38,809 nucleotides of DNA from an uncultured Lachnospiraceae bacterium (GCA_947564735.1 CANOEC010000035.1:1-38809), one strand, 5' to 3'; positions 1 through 8,896 are shown, counted from the stretch's first letter. The notes: a model not told the origin generated them from the sequence alone. Translations and numbers: made by a program.

Positions 1-7
1 AAAAGGA

Positions 8-55
8 AACCCCTCAGAACACTTTTTTACATTGTATGAAGCGTTCTGAGGGGTT
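8..55. repeat. 13-bp inverted repeat with 22-nt loop
   Basis: Bases 8-20 (AACCCCTCAGAAC) are perfectly complementary to 43-55. There is no clean T-tract on either side, so it is not a convincing terminator. The right arm belongs to a diverged repeat that recurs near 2033, which suggests a mobile or repetitive intergenic element. The rest of 56-271 holds no gene I can support. Confidence 0.6.
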
Positions 56-60
56 ATGAC
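28..60 (+). repeat. Direct repeat copy 1 flanking accessory segment
   Basis: Bases 28-60 align without gaps to 2014-2046 with 25 of 33 positions identical. The shared blocks are TACATT, GTTC, GAGGG and TATGAC. The two copies are in the same orientation and bracket the toxin-antitoxin pair and the DUF1186-like remnant. They may be remnants of a repeated element or of a duplicated target; their origin is not known to me. Confidence 0.45.
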
Positions 61-271
61 TATTAACAAAATAACAGGATTTATTTATTTGATGATTGTC
101 TGCCGCTTACTCACTATAAAAGATAAACCAAAACTCAATACCGTTTGGAAAAAATATCAGGTTCTTTCGAGAGCCGCCAGCGTATTCTTGCAGCAGCTGA
201 AAATAGAAATAGAAGAATAAAGATATATTATTAATAGACTGGGCATTTCCTCCATACGATTTTTTCCCATT

Positions 272-688
272 TCAGAATGCAAGCTTTTCCAAAAATTCGT
301 TTGGAAGAATCGCAGGAACTCTTGATAAAGCAAAATCCTTTGGATTTCTCGTGACAATATAATCTGCTGAGACCGAAACAGCACATTCTTCTTGAAGACA
401 ATCTTCAAAATCGCTAAAATCCCCGTTATCCAAAGCTGATAGTATTTTGAAAGAATCAATCCCTTCCACCTTTACAATTTGACAAATATCCTTTAACGCT
501 ACTCTGCGTTCTTCTTTCGACATAGAATTTCTTAAAATGTAAAAAAGATTGGGAATAGAGTGGGCTGCAATATATCCGGAAACTTTTTTACTTGCACACA
601 AAGCAAGGATATTATAAGCAATATCATAATAAGGATCTCTGCCTAATAACACATCCGCCAAAATATTTGTGTCAATCAATGCCCTCAT
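272..688 (-). CDS. PIN-domain toxin, VapC-like ribonuclease
   Basis: A 138-residue protein with the layout of a single PIN domain. An N-terminal DTN motif (Asp6) follows a beta strand, acidic residues lie in the middle, and a late segment near residues 93-118 (DFEDCLQ, then ADYIVTRNPKDF) carries the acidic cluster and the TRN turn typical of the family. PIN toxins are Mg2+-dependent RNases, usually acting on tRNA or rRNA. The gene overlaps the 3' end of the upstream antitoxin gene by 17 nt, which indicates translational coupling in a type II toxin-antitoxin operon. Family assignment is fairly firm; the RNA target cannot be told from sequence. Confidence 0.82.
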   Translation of the reverse strand: MRALIDTNILADVLLGRDPYYDIAYNILALCASKKVSGYIAAHSIPNLFYILRNSMSKEERRVALKDICQIVKVEGIDSFKILSALDNGDFSDFEDCLQEECAVSVSADYIVTRNPKDFALSRVPAILPNEFLEKLAF

Positions 689-917
689 ACTTTTCCTCCC
701 TAGCTTTCGCTAATTCAGCTTTATAATCAATCTCTATATCACTGCGCTTACGGAATCTTTGCAGATCTTCCAGTGCTTTCTGTGCTGGTGTCTTAGTGCC
801 ATTTTCCATATTTTCAGATAATCCTTCCACACTTTCAAGAAGCTGTACCACATAATACAATTTCTCTTCTGGCATACGGCATATCATGTCAACCGCCTTT
901 TCTTGTAGCATTGTCAT
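672..917 (-). CDS. Antitoxin partner of PIN toxin
   Basis: An 81-residue, charged, mostly helical protein encoded directly upstream of the PIN gene. The N-terminal helix (EEKLYYVVQLLESVEGL) looks like a dimerisation element. The C-terminal part, with an RKRSD segment followed by KAREEKYEGID, resembles the toxin-wrapping tails of RelB/VapB-type antitoxins. An AAGGAA ribosome binding site precedes the ATG at 917. By analogy with the family it would neutralise the PIN RNase and repress its own promoter. I see no named DNA-binding fold, so the exact antitoxin class is open. Confidence 0.7.
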   Translation of the reverse strand: MTMLQEKAVDMICRMPEEKLYYVVQLLESVEGLSENMENGTKTPAQKALEDLQRFRKRSDIEIDYKAELAKAREEKYEGID

Positions 918-1035
918 AAAATTCCTTCTTTCCTCTAAACTTCATCGCTCTTCTATTTTTCTATTTTATCCTATCCACCTTCTATTTACAATAAAAACAG
1001 CAAAAGAACCGCTCTTTTTCTCGGTTTCTCTCCAT

Positions 1036-1563
1036 CTATCCATATTGTATTTCACCATAAATACAGTCGTCCCAGTACCGCAACATATCCGCTGCATTCA
1101 TCTGCGCCTTACAAAACCTGTCTTTAGGCTTCCGATAGGCAAACAAAGCGTCTACACAGGAATCATATTTTCCCATGCACATCTCATCTAAAATACCCCG
1201 GTCATACATATAACGTATTTTCGGAAGCATATCAACAAAATGGCATTGGCACAGTACATACTGCACAGCATTATAAATATAATCATATTCTCTTCCATCA
1301 TACACAATCTCTTTTAGAAATTCTTTCCATTTGCTTTCCGCCAGAGTTCCATCCAGATACAACTGTCCCATAACGTCCAGCATAACCGCCCTTGCAAATT
1401 CATTGATATCTCTGTTTTGAATTGACTTTTTCAACAAATCTATGTCGCCGTTATATGTATTATAAAGAGCATCCCCCAATCCAGCGGTTACAGCATCCCC
1501 AAGCAGATGGTCCACTTCGCCCGCAGAAAGAGATGCCATTTTCATAATTAGAGGAAAGGGTTG
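1036..1563 (-). pseudogene. 5'-truncated DUF1186-like gene remnant
   Basis: The longest open stretch starts at an ATG at 1545 and encodes 169 residues. The motif LLGDAVTAGLGDALYNTYNG, followed by alternating helical repeats, resembles the C-terminal two thirds of DUF1186 proteins, which run to about 250 residues. Similarity seems to continue upstream of the ATG (QPFPLI in frame) up to an in-frame TAA at 1564-1566, and no ribosome binding site precedes the ATG. The N-terminal third is therefore missing, probably lost by a deletion that joined it to unrelated sequence. Family recognition is from memory of the consensus and is moderate; the truncation is seen directly. Confidence 0.5.
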
Positions 1564-1677
1564 TTATGAATATACCGTAATTTTTACTTCATTCACCTTT
1601 ACGCCAGTAAAAACCGCTTCACAAAACAAAAGCAGGAGACCATATAATCCCGCATAATCCTCAAACAATTCAATCAA
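1564..1677 (-). CDS. Doubtful 37-residue ORF (possible remnant)
   Basis: A TTG codon at 1677 lies eight bases after a GGAGG and opens a 37-codon frame rich in hydrophobic residues (GLYGLLLLF). It ends at the TAA that abuts the DUF1186-like remnant. It may be a real micro-protein, or the tail of a gene cut by the deletion that truncated the neighbour. I cannot assign a function. Confidence 0.2.
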   Translation of the reverse strand: MIELFEDYAGLYGLLLLFCEAVFTGVKVNEVKITVYS

Positions 1678-1705
1678 GTCGCCGCCCTCCTACTCAAGTA
1701 TGCTC

Positions 1706-1840
1706 TTAATCACGGGATCGTCTTTTATTTTCTTGCTCCCTTTTTTCATAAAATCCATAAAACTTTCGCTTTTGTTCCTTATAGGATGGTTCTTTGTTTT
1801 TCCCTTTCTTTTCCTTTGTTCTCTCATTTAACTTGTCCAT
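1706..1840 (-). CDS. Small highly charged 44-residue ORF
   Basis: An ATG at 1840 follows an AAGGGAG ribosome binding site and opens 44 codons, almost entirely Lys, Arg, Glu and Asn. No family is recognised. The good start context favours expression, but the low complexity and the neighbouring remnants leave decay as an alternative. The stretch 1841-2068 holds only AT-rich sequence and repeat copy 2. Confidence 0.3.
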   Translation of the reverse strand: MDKLNERTKEKKGKNKEPSYKEQKRKFYGFYEKREQENKRRSRD

Positions 1841-2013
1841 ATCCAGAACTCCCTTTTTAATGGCTCATTTTTAACTATTATAAAACCATTACAGCCTTAA
1901 TTTATTGTAAATCAACCAGAAAGTTTCCAGATTAATTGATATTATATATACATTTTCGACAAAAGCAAATGTACATTATAGTAGAATTAACCAATTTTAA
2001 ATCAGTAATCTCG

Positions 2014-2046
2014 TACATTTTTGAAAGTGTTCCGAGGGAGTATGAC
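2014..2046 (+). repeat. Direct repeat copy 2 flanking accessory segment
   Basis: Aligns without gaps to bases 28-60 (25 of 33 identical). This copy lacks the complementary left arm that turns copy 1 into a hairpin. It lies just downstream of the stop codon of the deacetylase-glycosyltransferase gene. Confidence 0.45.
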
Positions 2047-2068
2047 CGCTTACATGCATTCGAGCGCC

Positions 2069-4894
2069 TTACAACATCCCATTGTACAATTCCAGATATT
2101 CCCGTATCAACTGATTATCCCATGAAAAATCAACAGTCGCCGTACTATTGACAGCCTTTCTCCACTTTTCCCATTTTTCCTCTCCGTGCAGTTTTTCACA
2201 TACCATCTTAATGATATCCAGCAAAACCCAGCAATCATCCCTAAAGGTGAAGAATCCTATCCCCTTATCCATCTGCCCTTCCGGTTTATATACATATTTA
2301 TTATCAGCAGGCAACTCTTCAACGATATTATAATCTATTAAGGTGTCATTGAAAGAATCTATTTTGCTTACAATCGGAAGGACTCCGTATTTCATGGCTA
2401 AAATCTGGGTGGTTCCACATGCTTCGTCTCTGGATGGCATAAGCAGCACATCCGATGCGGAATAGGTCTTAAATTCCATTTCCTCCGAAAACGGACTATA
2501 GAAAAATTTCTCCGGATTTTCTTCCATCTTCAATCTGAAAAAGTCCGCATAAGGCGAAAAGACAAGCGTATTCTCATTTTTGTCCGTGTAAGAAGCATTT
2601 CTGTCATCATCTCCAACGATAACCAGTTGAAGATCCAGTTCCATCAGCCTTGCAAAAATATTTTTAATGTCTTCAATTCCTTTGGTCGCATTTAGTCTTG
2701 ATACCATGCAGAATATCGGCACGTCCGGATCCACTTTCAGCCCAAATTCCTTTTGAAACGCTTCTTTATTATTTTTCTTTGCCATCTCCCAGTTTCTTTC
2801 GGTATGCTTCATGTATGTAATATCTTCTTTTTCTGAAGATAATTCCCGATATTCCAGAGCACATCCGTTCCGGATGCCATATACCTTCTTCGTCCTGAAA
2901 TCCGGATAATTCTGTATCGTAGAAGCATATCCTTTGCTGACGGTTGTAACAATATCAGAGAAAATAATCCCCGTCTTCATCAAGTTTATTTTATCATCCG
3001 GTATTCCCAGCTTTTCTGTATCTTCCTTGCTATATGCGCTGACAAGATTGAATAGACATTCCTCTCCTTTTTGACATATCAGGCACAGGTCGCAGTCAGG
3101 CTCACGGATGCCCAGATAACCAAGCACTTTTCTTTTTGAATAAATACCTTTATAGCCATAAAAATGAATTGTATACATTATCTTTAGCGATGGCATGTAG
3201 TTTGCAAATTTTACTTTCCGTACCAGCGGAATCAGCGCAGTCTGGTTATCATTACAGTGGATTACCGTAGGCATGAAGTCTAAATTATTTCTCAGTGATT
3301 CCATGACTGCAAGGCTAAAGGCAGCACATTCCATATCGATATGCTCGTTATCAAATACATTATCACTTTCAAAAAGTCCCTCTATATCAAGAAGATAATA
3401 TTCTACCCCTTCATAAAGATACTTTTCAAGACGGCAGGTATATTCTTTATCATCCAAAACTATCCAGAACCCGCCATCCGCCTTGTTATAATTGAGCAGT
3501 TCCACTTCTTTTCCCGTAGGGGAATCATGATAATCGGAAAATATCATATTGCCGGTTTCTGAATAATCCACTTTATAATACGTTCCGTCAATCTTTGCCT
3601 TCACCTGATAAACATTTGCAAATTCTCTCATCTTCCTTTTATACTTAGGCATCATGACAGCCGCCCTGTTCACATAAGGTCTCAACGCTTTGATATAGGA
3701 AAATGCAACTTCCCCAGAACCCCCTGTCTTCAAAAATGGTTTTGCCTGAAAAGTCGCATATAAGATATTATTTACATGCAGGCTCAAAATACTTTGCAAT
3801 CCGGGCAGTTCCTTTTCCTGAACCAGATAGGAACATAACGTCCGTTCAATTGCTCCATCAAACTCCCCGTAATGTTCATGGTTATACACTGCGGATAGGA
3901 TATGCCCTATATCCTGCTGGCGGATGTTTGTTCCATCAGCCCTAACAAGCTTACTTCCCAGCAGCCCTTTATAATACGCAGAAGCAGTCTCTAATCTTGA
4001 CGTATCCTTTAACTGGAAATCATAGGGATGGTCGATATAAAAAATAACCTTATTTGCAAATCCGTTTTTGACAGCCGCCAGCACACCATAATATGCTGTC
4101 AGAACATGCATCGGATGCTGTATCCCGACAGGAAGTAATATAAATTTCTCGCTGGCTTCCATTGATTTAAATTCTGTAACTGCCTTATCTATACATTCTT
4201 CCAATTTCAGAGTATCATAACCACTATTTGTATAATAGTCTATTAGCGTATGATAATCTGTCACCTCTGAAGGACTTTTTTTCTCGACGATTTCATACAT
4301 CAAATTATAATCATAGTCCTCTAAACAACATTTCACATGACTGGTAACAGTGGTCTTCTTCCTTGTCGGCAGCCCTTTCTGTTCATGGAGCATCGTCAGG
4401 TCTACCTTATCACGCGTAAACCCATCTTTTTCCATACCGCTTTCCGCCATTGTATAGACGATTGTCTGGATATTATCCGTATCTGCATAAAGGATACTGG
4501 AGGCAGAGCCCATAAAATCGTCATGATGCGGCTCCAATACAAGAATTTTTACGCTTCTCCTATCCAGCACACTGTCTAAAATCCAATTCGACAACTTTGC
4601 TTTATATTTTTCAGTATCTTCTTTTAGATACTCACGTTCTTCTTGAGAAAAAAGATTCTTGGCAGGTATTTTGCTTAAGATATCACATGCAATATAGTAT
4701 GCATTTAATTCATCCAGACTGGAAGGATCCGATATCATATGATAAGCCTCATTGATTGCGTTGATATCTTCATACCAACGAGCCGCAATTTCAAGAATCT
4801 TCTTCCGTCCCATCTCTTCCGTCAGACAGTCACCGTATTGCTTTCTCTTTAACTGAATTTCTTCATCAAACTGCATCCTGCTATTTTCCATCAT
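2069..4894 (-). CDS. PIG-L deacetylase / GT5 glycosyltransferase fusion protein
   Basis: A 941-residue cytoplasmic protein with two enzymatic parts. Residues 1-110 are helical. Residues 115-360 look like a PIG-L/LmbE N-acetylglucosaminide deacetylase, with a zinc motif PHHDD (122-126, canonical HPDD) and a second motif HPMH (260-263, canonical HPDH). From about residue 385 the protein follows the glycogen/starch synthase family (GT5): KTGGSGEVAF (389-398; KTGG is the ADP-glucose loop of that family), HCNDNQTAL, TIHFYGYKG, TVSKGYA, GIRNG, SRLNATKG and PSRDEACGTTQILAMKYG all appear in family order. A GGAAGGAG site fixes the start at 4894. A GT5 enzyme joined to a deacetylase suggests a polymer or glycoconjugate containing amino sugars rather than plain glycogen; that is inference. 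It is divergent from the GH43-GH31 unit with its own promoter. Confidence 0.82.
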   Translation of the reverse strand: MMENSRMQFDEEIQLKRKQYGDCLTEEMGRKKILEIAARWYEDINAINEAYHMISDPSSLDELNAYYIACDILSKIPAKNLFSQEEREYLKEDTEKYKAKLSNWILDSVLDRRSVKILVLEPHHDDFMGSASSILYADTDNIQTIVYTMAESGMEKDGFTRDKVDLTMLHEQKGLPTRKKTTVTSHVKCCLEDYDYNLMYEIVEKKSPSEVTDYHTLIDYYTNSGYDTLKLEECIDKAVTEFKSMEASEKFILLPVGIQHPMHVLTAYYGVLAAVKNGFANKVIFYIDHPYDFQLKDTSRLETASAYYKGLLGSKLVRADGTNIRQQDIGHILSAVYNHEHYGEFDGAIERTLCSYLVQEKELPGLQSILSLHVNNILYATFQAKPFLKTGGSGEVAFSYIKALRPYVNRAAVMMPKYKRKMREFANVYQVKAKIDGTYYKVDYSETGNMIFSDYHDSPTGKEVELLNYNKADGGFWIVLDDKEYTCRLEKYLYEGVEYYLLDIEGLFESDNVFDNEHIDMECAAFSLAVMESLRNNLDFMPTVIHCNDNQTALIPLVRKVKFANYMPSLKIMYTIHFYGYKGIYSKRKVLGYLGIREPDCDLCLICQKGEECLFNLVSAYSKEDTEKLGIPDDKINLMKTGIIFSDIVTTVSKGYASTIQNYPDFRTKKVYGIRNGCALEYRELSSEKEDITYMKHTERNWEMAKKNNKEAFQKEFGLKVDPDVPIFCMVSRLNATKGIEDIKNIFARLMELDLQLVIVGDDDRNASYTDKNENTLVFSPYADFFRLKMEENPEKFFYSPFSEEMEFKTYSASDVLLMPSRDEACGTTQILAMKYGVLPIVSKIDSFNDTLIDYNIVEELPADNKYVYKPEGQMDKGIGFFTFRDDCWVLLDIIKMVCEKLHGEEKWEKWRKAVNSTATVDFSWDNQLIREYLELYNGML

Positions 4895-4948
4895 AACGCT
4901 CCTTCCTCTCCAAATAATATATTATAAAAATAGAATACTATGAATATA

Positions 4949-4976
4949 ATTATAAATTGTCTGCCCCAAAAATCAA
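4949..4976 (-). promoter_or_regulatory. Sigma-A-type promoter of the deacetylase-GT5 gene
   Basis: On the minus strand TTGATT (4976-4971) is followed after 16 nt by TATAAT (4954-4949), about 55 nt before the start codon at 4894. No copy of the LacI-type operator lies in it, which suggests this gene is regulated separately from the glycan locus. Confidence 0.55.
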
Positions 4977-5032
4977 CTATAACCGAAATTTAATTCTTGC
5001 ATTTTAAATATCCCCTCTCCCGCCGAAATAGC

Positions 5033-5061
5033 TTGTATAAAAACGTTAAACAAGATAAAAT
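5033..5061 (+). promoter_or_regulatory. Promoter with LacI-type operator for GH43-GH31 unit
   Basis: TTGTAT (5033-5038), a 17-nt spacer and TAAAAT (5056-5061) form a good sigma-A promoter 39 nt before the GH43 start. The operator AAAACGTTAAAC (5040-5051) sits inside the spacer, so a bound repressor would exclude RNA polymerase. The same 12-mer occurs at 20873 and 21005. Confidence 0.65.
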
Positions 5062-5099
5062 ATTCATAAATACATAAGTACAATTGGAGGGTTACTACT

Positions 5100-6497
5100 A
5101 TGAAAAAACAAGCGTTCAATCCCTATCTGCCGTCTTGGGAATATATCCCGGACGGCGAGCCCTACGTGTTTAACGGAAGGGTTTATGTTTATGGCTCCCA
5201 TGACTTTTATAACGGCTATGTATTCTGCATGGGTGATTATGTCTGCTGGTCCGCACCCGTAGACGATTTGTCCGACTGGCGTTACGAAGGAGTCATCTAT
5301 CCCCGCAACGAAGACCCGTTAAACAAAGATGGCAAAATGTGTCTGTATGCGCCCGATGTCACGGTTGGTCCGGATGGCAGATATTATCTGTATTATGTAC
5401 TGGATCATGTTTCCATCGTATCCGTAGCAGTATGCGACACCCCCGCCGGACGGTATGAATTTTACGGATATGTCCACTATGAGGACGGGACACGTTTAGG
5501 TGAAAAAGAAACAGATGAACCCCAGTTTGACCCCGGCGTACTGACAGAAGGCGACCGCACTTATCTCTACACCGGCTTCTGCGGCAGAGGCGACAAATCA
5601 AGAACCGGCGCCATGGCTACGGTTCTCGGTCCGGATATGCTGACGATCATAGAAGCGCCGGTCTTTGTTGCGCCCGGCTGCGAATACGGTGAAAATACAG
5701 GCTTTGAGGGACACACTTTCTTTGAGGCGCCCTCCATCAGAAAAATTGGAGATACCTATTACTTCATCTACTCCTCCACCCCTATGCACGAACTATGCTA
5801 TGCATACAGCAAGGAACCGACAAAGGGATTTGTCTATGGCGGTGTACTGGTGAGCAACTGTGACCTGCATATTGATACCTATAAACCGGCTGACCAGCCC
5901 ATGGCTTACGGCGCGAATAACCACGGCAGTATCGTGGAAATCGGCAGCGACTGGTACATTTTCTACCACCGGCACACCAACGGGACATGGTACAGCAGAC
6001 AGGGCTGTGCAGAAAAAATTACGGTTCTGCCCGATGGAAGCATTCCACAGGTAGAGATTACTTCCTGCGGTTTAAACGGCGGTCCGTTAGCCGGAAAAGG
6101 AGAGTATCCGGCATATATTGCATGTCATCTGTTTACGGATACCCCCTCCATTTATGTGGGCGGAGACGCATTCCCGAAAATCATGCAGGACGGCAGGGAC
6201 GGCGATGAAGAACCCGGATACATTGCAAACATCAAAGATTCCGCAACGGCAGGCTTCAAATATTTTGACTGCAAGGACATCAAAGAAATCCGTATTACCA
6301 CCAGAGGTTATGGCGATGGCGTCTTTGAAGTAAAAACCGCATGGGACGGGGAGCCGCTTGCACAGATTCAGATAGCGTATTCAAACATCTGGGAAACCTA
6401 CTCGGCGCCCGTTTCCATTCCGGACGGCATACAGTCTATTTATCTGACTTACCGTGGTCCCGGCTGCATCAGTCTTTTGTCCTTTGAACTGGTCTGA
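5100..6497 (+). CDS. GH43 family glycosidase (arabinofuranosidase/xylosidase type)
   Basis: A 465-residue protein without signal peptide, hence cytoplasmic. The five-bladed propeller of GH43 is recognisable. The probable catalytic base is Asp18 (IPDGEPYVFNGRVYVYGSHD), the pKa modulator Asp86 (LYAPDVT) and the general acid Glu209 (FFEAPSIRK); NNHGS near residue 275 supplies the conserved metal/water-binding His. Residues from about 340 form a C-terminal beta-sandwich of CBM6 type. The GGAGG site precedes the ATG. It is first in a two-gene unit with GH31 (18-nt gap). Activity is probably removal of alpha-L-Araf or beta-D-Xyl from imported heteroxylan oligosaccharides; which of the two cannot be told from sequence alone. 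Confidence 0.85.
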   Translation: MKKQAFNPYLPSWEYIPDGEPYVFNGRVYVYGSHDFYNGYVFCMGDYVCWSAPVDDLSDWRYEGVIYPRNEDPLNKDGKMCLYAPDVTVGPDGRYYLYYVLDHVSIVSVAVCDTPAGRYEFYGYVHYEDGTRLGEKETDEPQFDPGVLTEGDRTYLYTGFCGRGDKSRTGAMATVLGPDMLTIIEAPVFVAPGCEYGENTGFEGHTFFEAPSIRKIGDTYYFIYSSTPMHELCYAYSKEPTKGFVYGGVLVSNCDLHIDTYKPADQPMAYGANNHGSIVEIGSDWYIFYHRHTNGTWYSRQGCAEKITVLPDGSIPQVEITSCGLNGGPLAGKGEYPAYIACHLFTDTPSIYVGGDAFPKIMQDGRDGDEEPGYIANIKDSATAGFKYFDCKDIKEIRITTRGYGDGVFEVKTAWDGEPLAQIQIAYSNIWETYSAPVSIPDGIQSIYLTYRGPGCISLLSFELV

Positions 6498-6515
6498 TCT
6501 AAGGAAGGAGAACCT

Positions 6516-8870
6516 ATGCTACAGGCAGAACTCAGAAAAAAAAGAACGATTACCCGCGCATACCGGCAGGAACATATTCTGTATCTGGAATCAGAAGCCG
6601 GACTTATGCGCATTATCCCTCAGGATACCCGGATTTTCCGGGTATCTTTTACAAAAGATACTACATTTTCCGAAACGCAGGGAGAAGCGCTGGCAGACTT
6701 GTCCGGCTCCTGCCAGTGGACATGGCAGGAGGACGACACTGAAATCCGGATTTCTACCGACTCTTTGCATGCCGTAATAAACAGAGTGTCCGGCTCTATC
6801 CGTTTTCTTAGAGAAGACGGCTCTCTGCTCCTTGCGGAACGGGATTATGAGAGCAAAAACGTGGAAGAATTTGACGTTTATCAAACGCTTATAAACGAAA
6901 ACACCGAAATCGAGAAAGTCCAGACACCCGACGGGGTAAAACAGCGCATCCGGCAGGCGGACCGGGTGTGGGCGGGAAAACTTTGTCATACCAGACTGTA
7001 TCTTACCTTTGAAGAAAACGAGCGGCTTTACGGATTAGGACAGGCGGAGGAGGGCGTCTGGAATCTGCGCCATACAACCCAGTATCTCCATCCTGCCAAT
7101 CTGAAAATACCGCTGCCAGTGCTTTTATCTGAAAAAAACTGGGGCATCATGCTTTCCACCCAGAGTACGGCAGTGTTTAACGATACACCATACGGCTCTT
7201 ATCTGCATACGGAAGCAGATTCCTATCTGGACTATTACTTTATAACAGCAGAAACGCCCGGCGAAGTGACCGCTTCAATCCGTCGGCTGACCGGACGGGC
7301 AGCCCTGCTTCCCAAATGGGCATTTGGCTATATGCAGTCCAAGGAACGCTATGAAGATGCAGAGGACCTGCTGACAACGGCAAAGCAGTTCCGCAAACGC
7401 AGACTTGGACTGGATACCCTGATTCTGGACTGGATGAGCTGGCAGGACGGTCTATGGGGACAAAAAACCTTTGACCCCGCCCGGTTTCCCAATCCGGATG
7501 ACATGGTATGCAGACTGCATGACATGGATGTTCACTTCATGATTTCCATATGGCCCACGATGGATGAAAAATGTGATAATTACCGGGAATTTAAAGAAAA
7601 AGGGCTGCTCTTTTCAACCGGCGGAATCTACAACGCATTTGTGCCCGAAGGGCGCCGTCTCTATTGGGAGCAGGTGCAAAGAGGACTGTTTGCACACGGC
7701 GTAGACGCATGGTGGTGTGATTCCAGCGAACCGATAACGCCGGAATGGAGCCGGGAGATGAAACCGGAAGCGGGAGAAATGTACCGTGATTATGTGGCGG
7801 CTGCCGCCGACTGTATGCCGCCGGACAAATCTGCAGTTTATGGTCTATATCACGCCCGGACCCTCTATGAAGGACAAAGGTCATGCACGGTAGAAAAAAG
7901 AGTCCTAAACCTGACACGCAGCGGCTGGCTTGGCAGCCAGAAATACGGCACAATTCTCTGGTCGGGCGATATCTCTGCAAGCTGGGACACACTGCGCAGA
8001 CAGATTGTTGCTGGACTGCAATTCTGCATCTGCGGTCTTCCCTACTGGACCCTTGACATCGGTGCATTCTTTGTAAAACGGGGCGTTTCTTGGTTCTGGG
8101 ACGGAGACTATGACCTTGGGTTGGAAGATGACGGCTATCGGGAGCTGTATGTCCGCTGGTTCCAGTACGGCGCTTTTCTGCCCGTTTTCCGCAGCCACGG
8201 AACGGATTGTCCGAGAGAGCCTTGGCAGTTCGGTTCTGACGGCGACCCTTTCTATGAGGCAATCTGCGCTGCAATCCGATTAAGATACCGTCTGCTGCCC
8301 TATATTTATTCTACCGCCGGTGCCGTATGGCGGGAAAATGCAACGATGATGCAGCCTCTGTTTTTTGAATTTCCAAAGGATACACATGCTGCCAATATCA
8401 GCGATGAATTTATGTTTGGTCCCTCTCTTTTGGTCTGTCCGGTGACAGAATCAATGCAGCATCCGCAGACAGACATCATGGAAAAAACCAAAACCGTGTA
8501 CTTACCTGCCGGAAGCAGATGGTACGATTTTAAAAGCGGACACAGATACGAAGGCGGACAAACCATTCAGGCATCTGCTGGAATCGACAGTATTCCCGTG
8601 TACGTCCGGGAGGGCGCTATCCTGCCGACAACGAATCCGGTCGAAAGCGCCAATGCCATGGATGGACAGGATATCTGCCTCATGGTTTATGCCGGAAAAA
8701 GTTCTTCCTACACATTCTATGAGGATGCCGGAGACGGTTACGGCTATGAAAAAGGTGAATACTGTCTGACCCACATCACATACGACGACACCACCGGAAC
8801 AGTACACTGGGATACCGAAGGAGATACCCGTTTCCGGAAAGGCAGCCTGACAGTAGAAATCATCAAATAA
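6516..8870 (+). CDS. GH31 glycosidase, probable alpha-xylosidase
   Basis: A 784-residue GH31 enzyme of normal length and without a signal peptide. An N-terminal beta-sandwich is followed by the (beta/alpha)8 barrel from about residue 265 and C-terminal beta domains. The nucleophile is Asp402 (WWCDSSEP) and the acid/base is Asp485 (WSGDISASW), both in full family context. The segment YNAFVPEGRRLYWEQV is like that of characterised bacterial alpha-xylosidases, but GH31 also holds alpha-glucosidases, so the substrate is inferred from context. AAGGAAGGAG fixes the start at 6516. The gene follows GH43 in the same unit and ends at a bidirectional terminator. Expected role: removal of terminal alpha-D-xylose. 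Confidence 0.85.
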   Translation: MLQAELRKKRTITRAYRQEHILYLESEAGLMRIIPQDTRIFRVSFTKDTTFSETQGEALADLSGSCQWTWQEDDTEIRISTDSLHAVINRVSGSIRFLREDGSLLLAERDYESKNVEEFDVYQTLINENTEIEKVQTPDGVKQRIRQADRVWAGKLCHTRLYLTFEENERLYGLGQAEEGVWNLRHTTQYLHPANLKIPLPVLLSEKNWGIMLSTQSTAVFNDTPYGSYLHTEADSYLDYYFITAETPGEVTASIRRLTGRAALLPKWAFGYMQSKERYEDAEDLLTTAKQFRKRRLGLDTLILDWMSWQDGLWGQKTFDPARFPNPDDMVCRLHDMDVHFMISIWPTMDEKCDNYREFKEKGLLFSTGGIYNAFVPEGRRLYWEQVQRGLFAHGVDAWWCDSSEPITPEWSREMKPEAGEMYRDYVAAAADCMPPDKSAVYGLYHARTLYEGQRSCTVEKRVLNLTRSGWLGSQKYGTILWSGDISASWDTLRRQIVAGLQFCICGLPYWTLDIGAFFVKRGVSWFWDGDYDLGLEDDGYRELYVRWFQYGAFLPVFRSHGTDCPREPWQFGSDGDPFYEAICAAIRLRYRLLPYIYSTAGAVWRENATMMQPLFFEFPKDTHAANISDEFMFGPSLLVCPVTESMQHPQTDIMEKTKTVYLPAGSRWYDFKSGHRYEGGQTIQASAGIDSIPVYVREGAILPTTNPVESANAMDGQDICLMVYAGKSSSYTFYEDAGDGYGYEKGEYCLTHITYDDTTGTVHWDTEGDTRFRKGSLTVEIIK

Positions 8871-8873
8871 AAT

Positions 8874-8896
8874 AAGGAGGGGAATATCCCCTCCTT
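8874..8896. terminator. Bidirectional terminator between convergent units
   Basis: AAGGAGGGG (8874-8882) pairs with CCCCTCCTT (8888-8896) around a five-base loop, immediately after the GH31 stop and just before the end of GH95. The leftward transcript continues into TTATTTTATTT, a usable U-rich tail; the rightward tail is weaker. Confidence 0.75.

Noticed and set aside
157-459. 100-codon leftward frame overlapping the PIN gene
   Set aside because: It lies over the 3' half of the PIN gene in another frame, has no ribosome binding site and no recognisable domain.
1936-2151. 71-codon rightward frame across the end of the deacetylase-GT5 gene
   Set aside because: It overlaps the coding end of a firm gene and consists largely of the repeat and antisense sequence.
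7591-8274. 227-codon leftward frame inside GH31
   Set aside because: It is antisense to the catalytic core of a certain GH31 gene; its Arg-rich, low-order sequence is typical of a GC-rich shadow frame.
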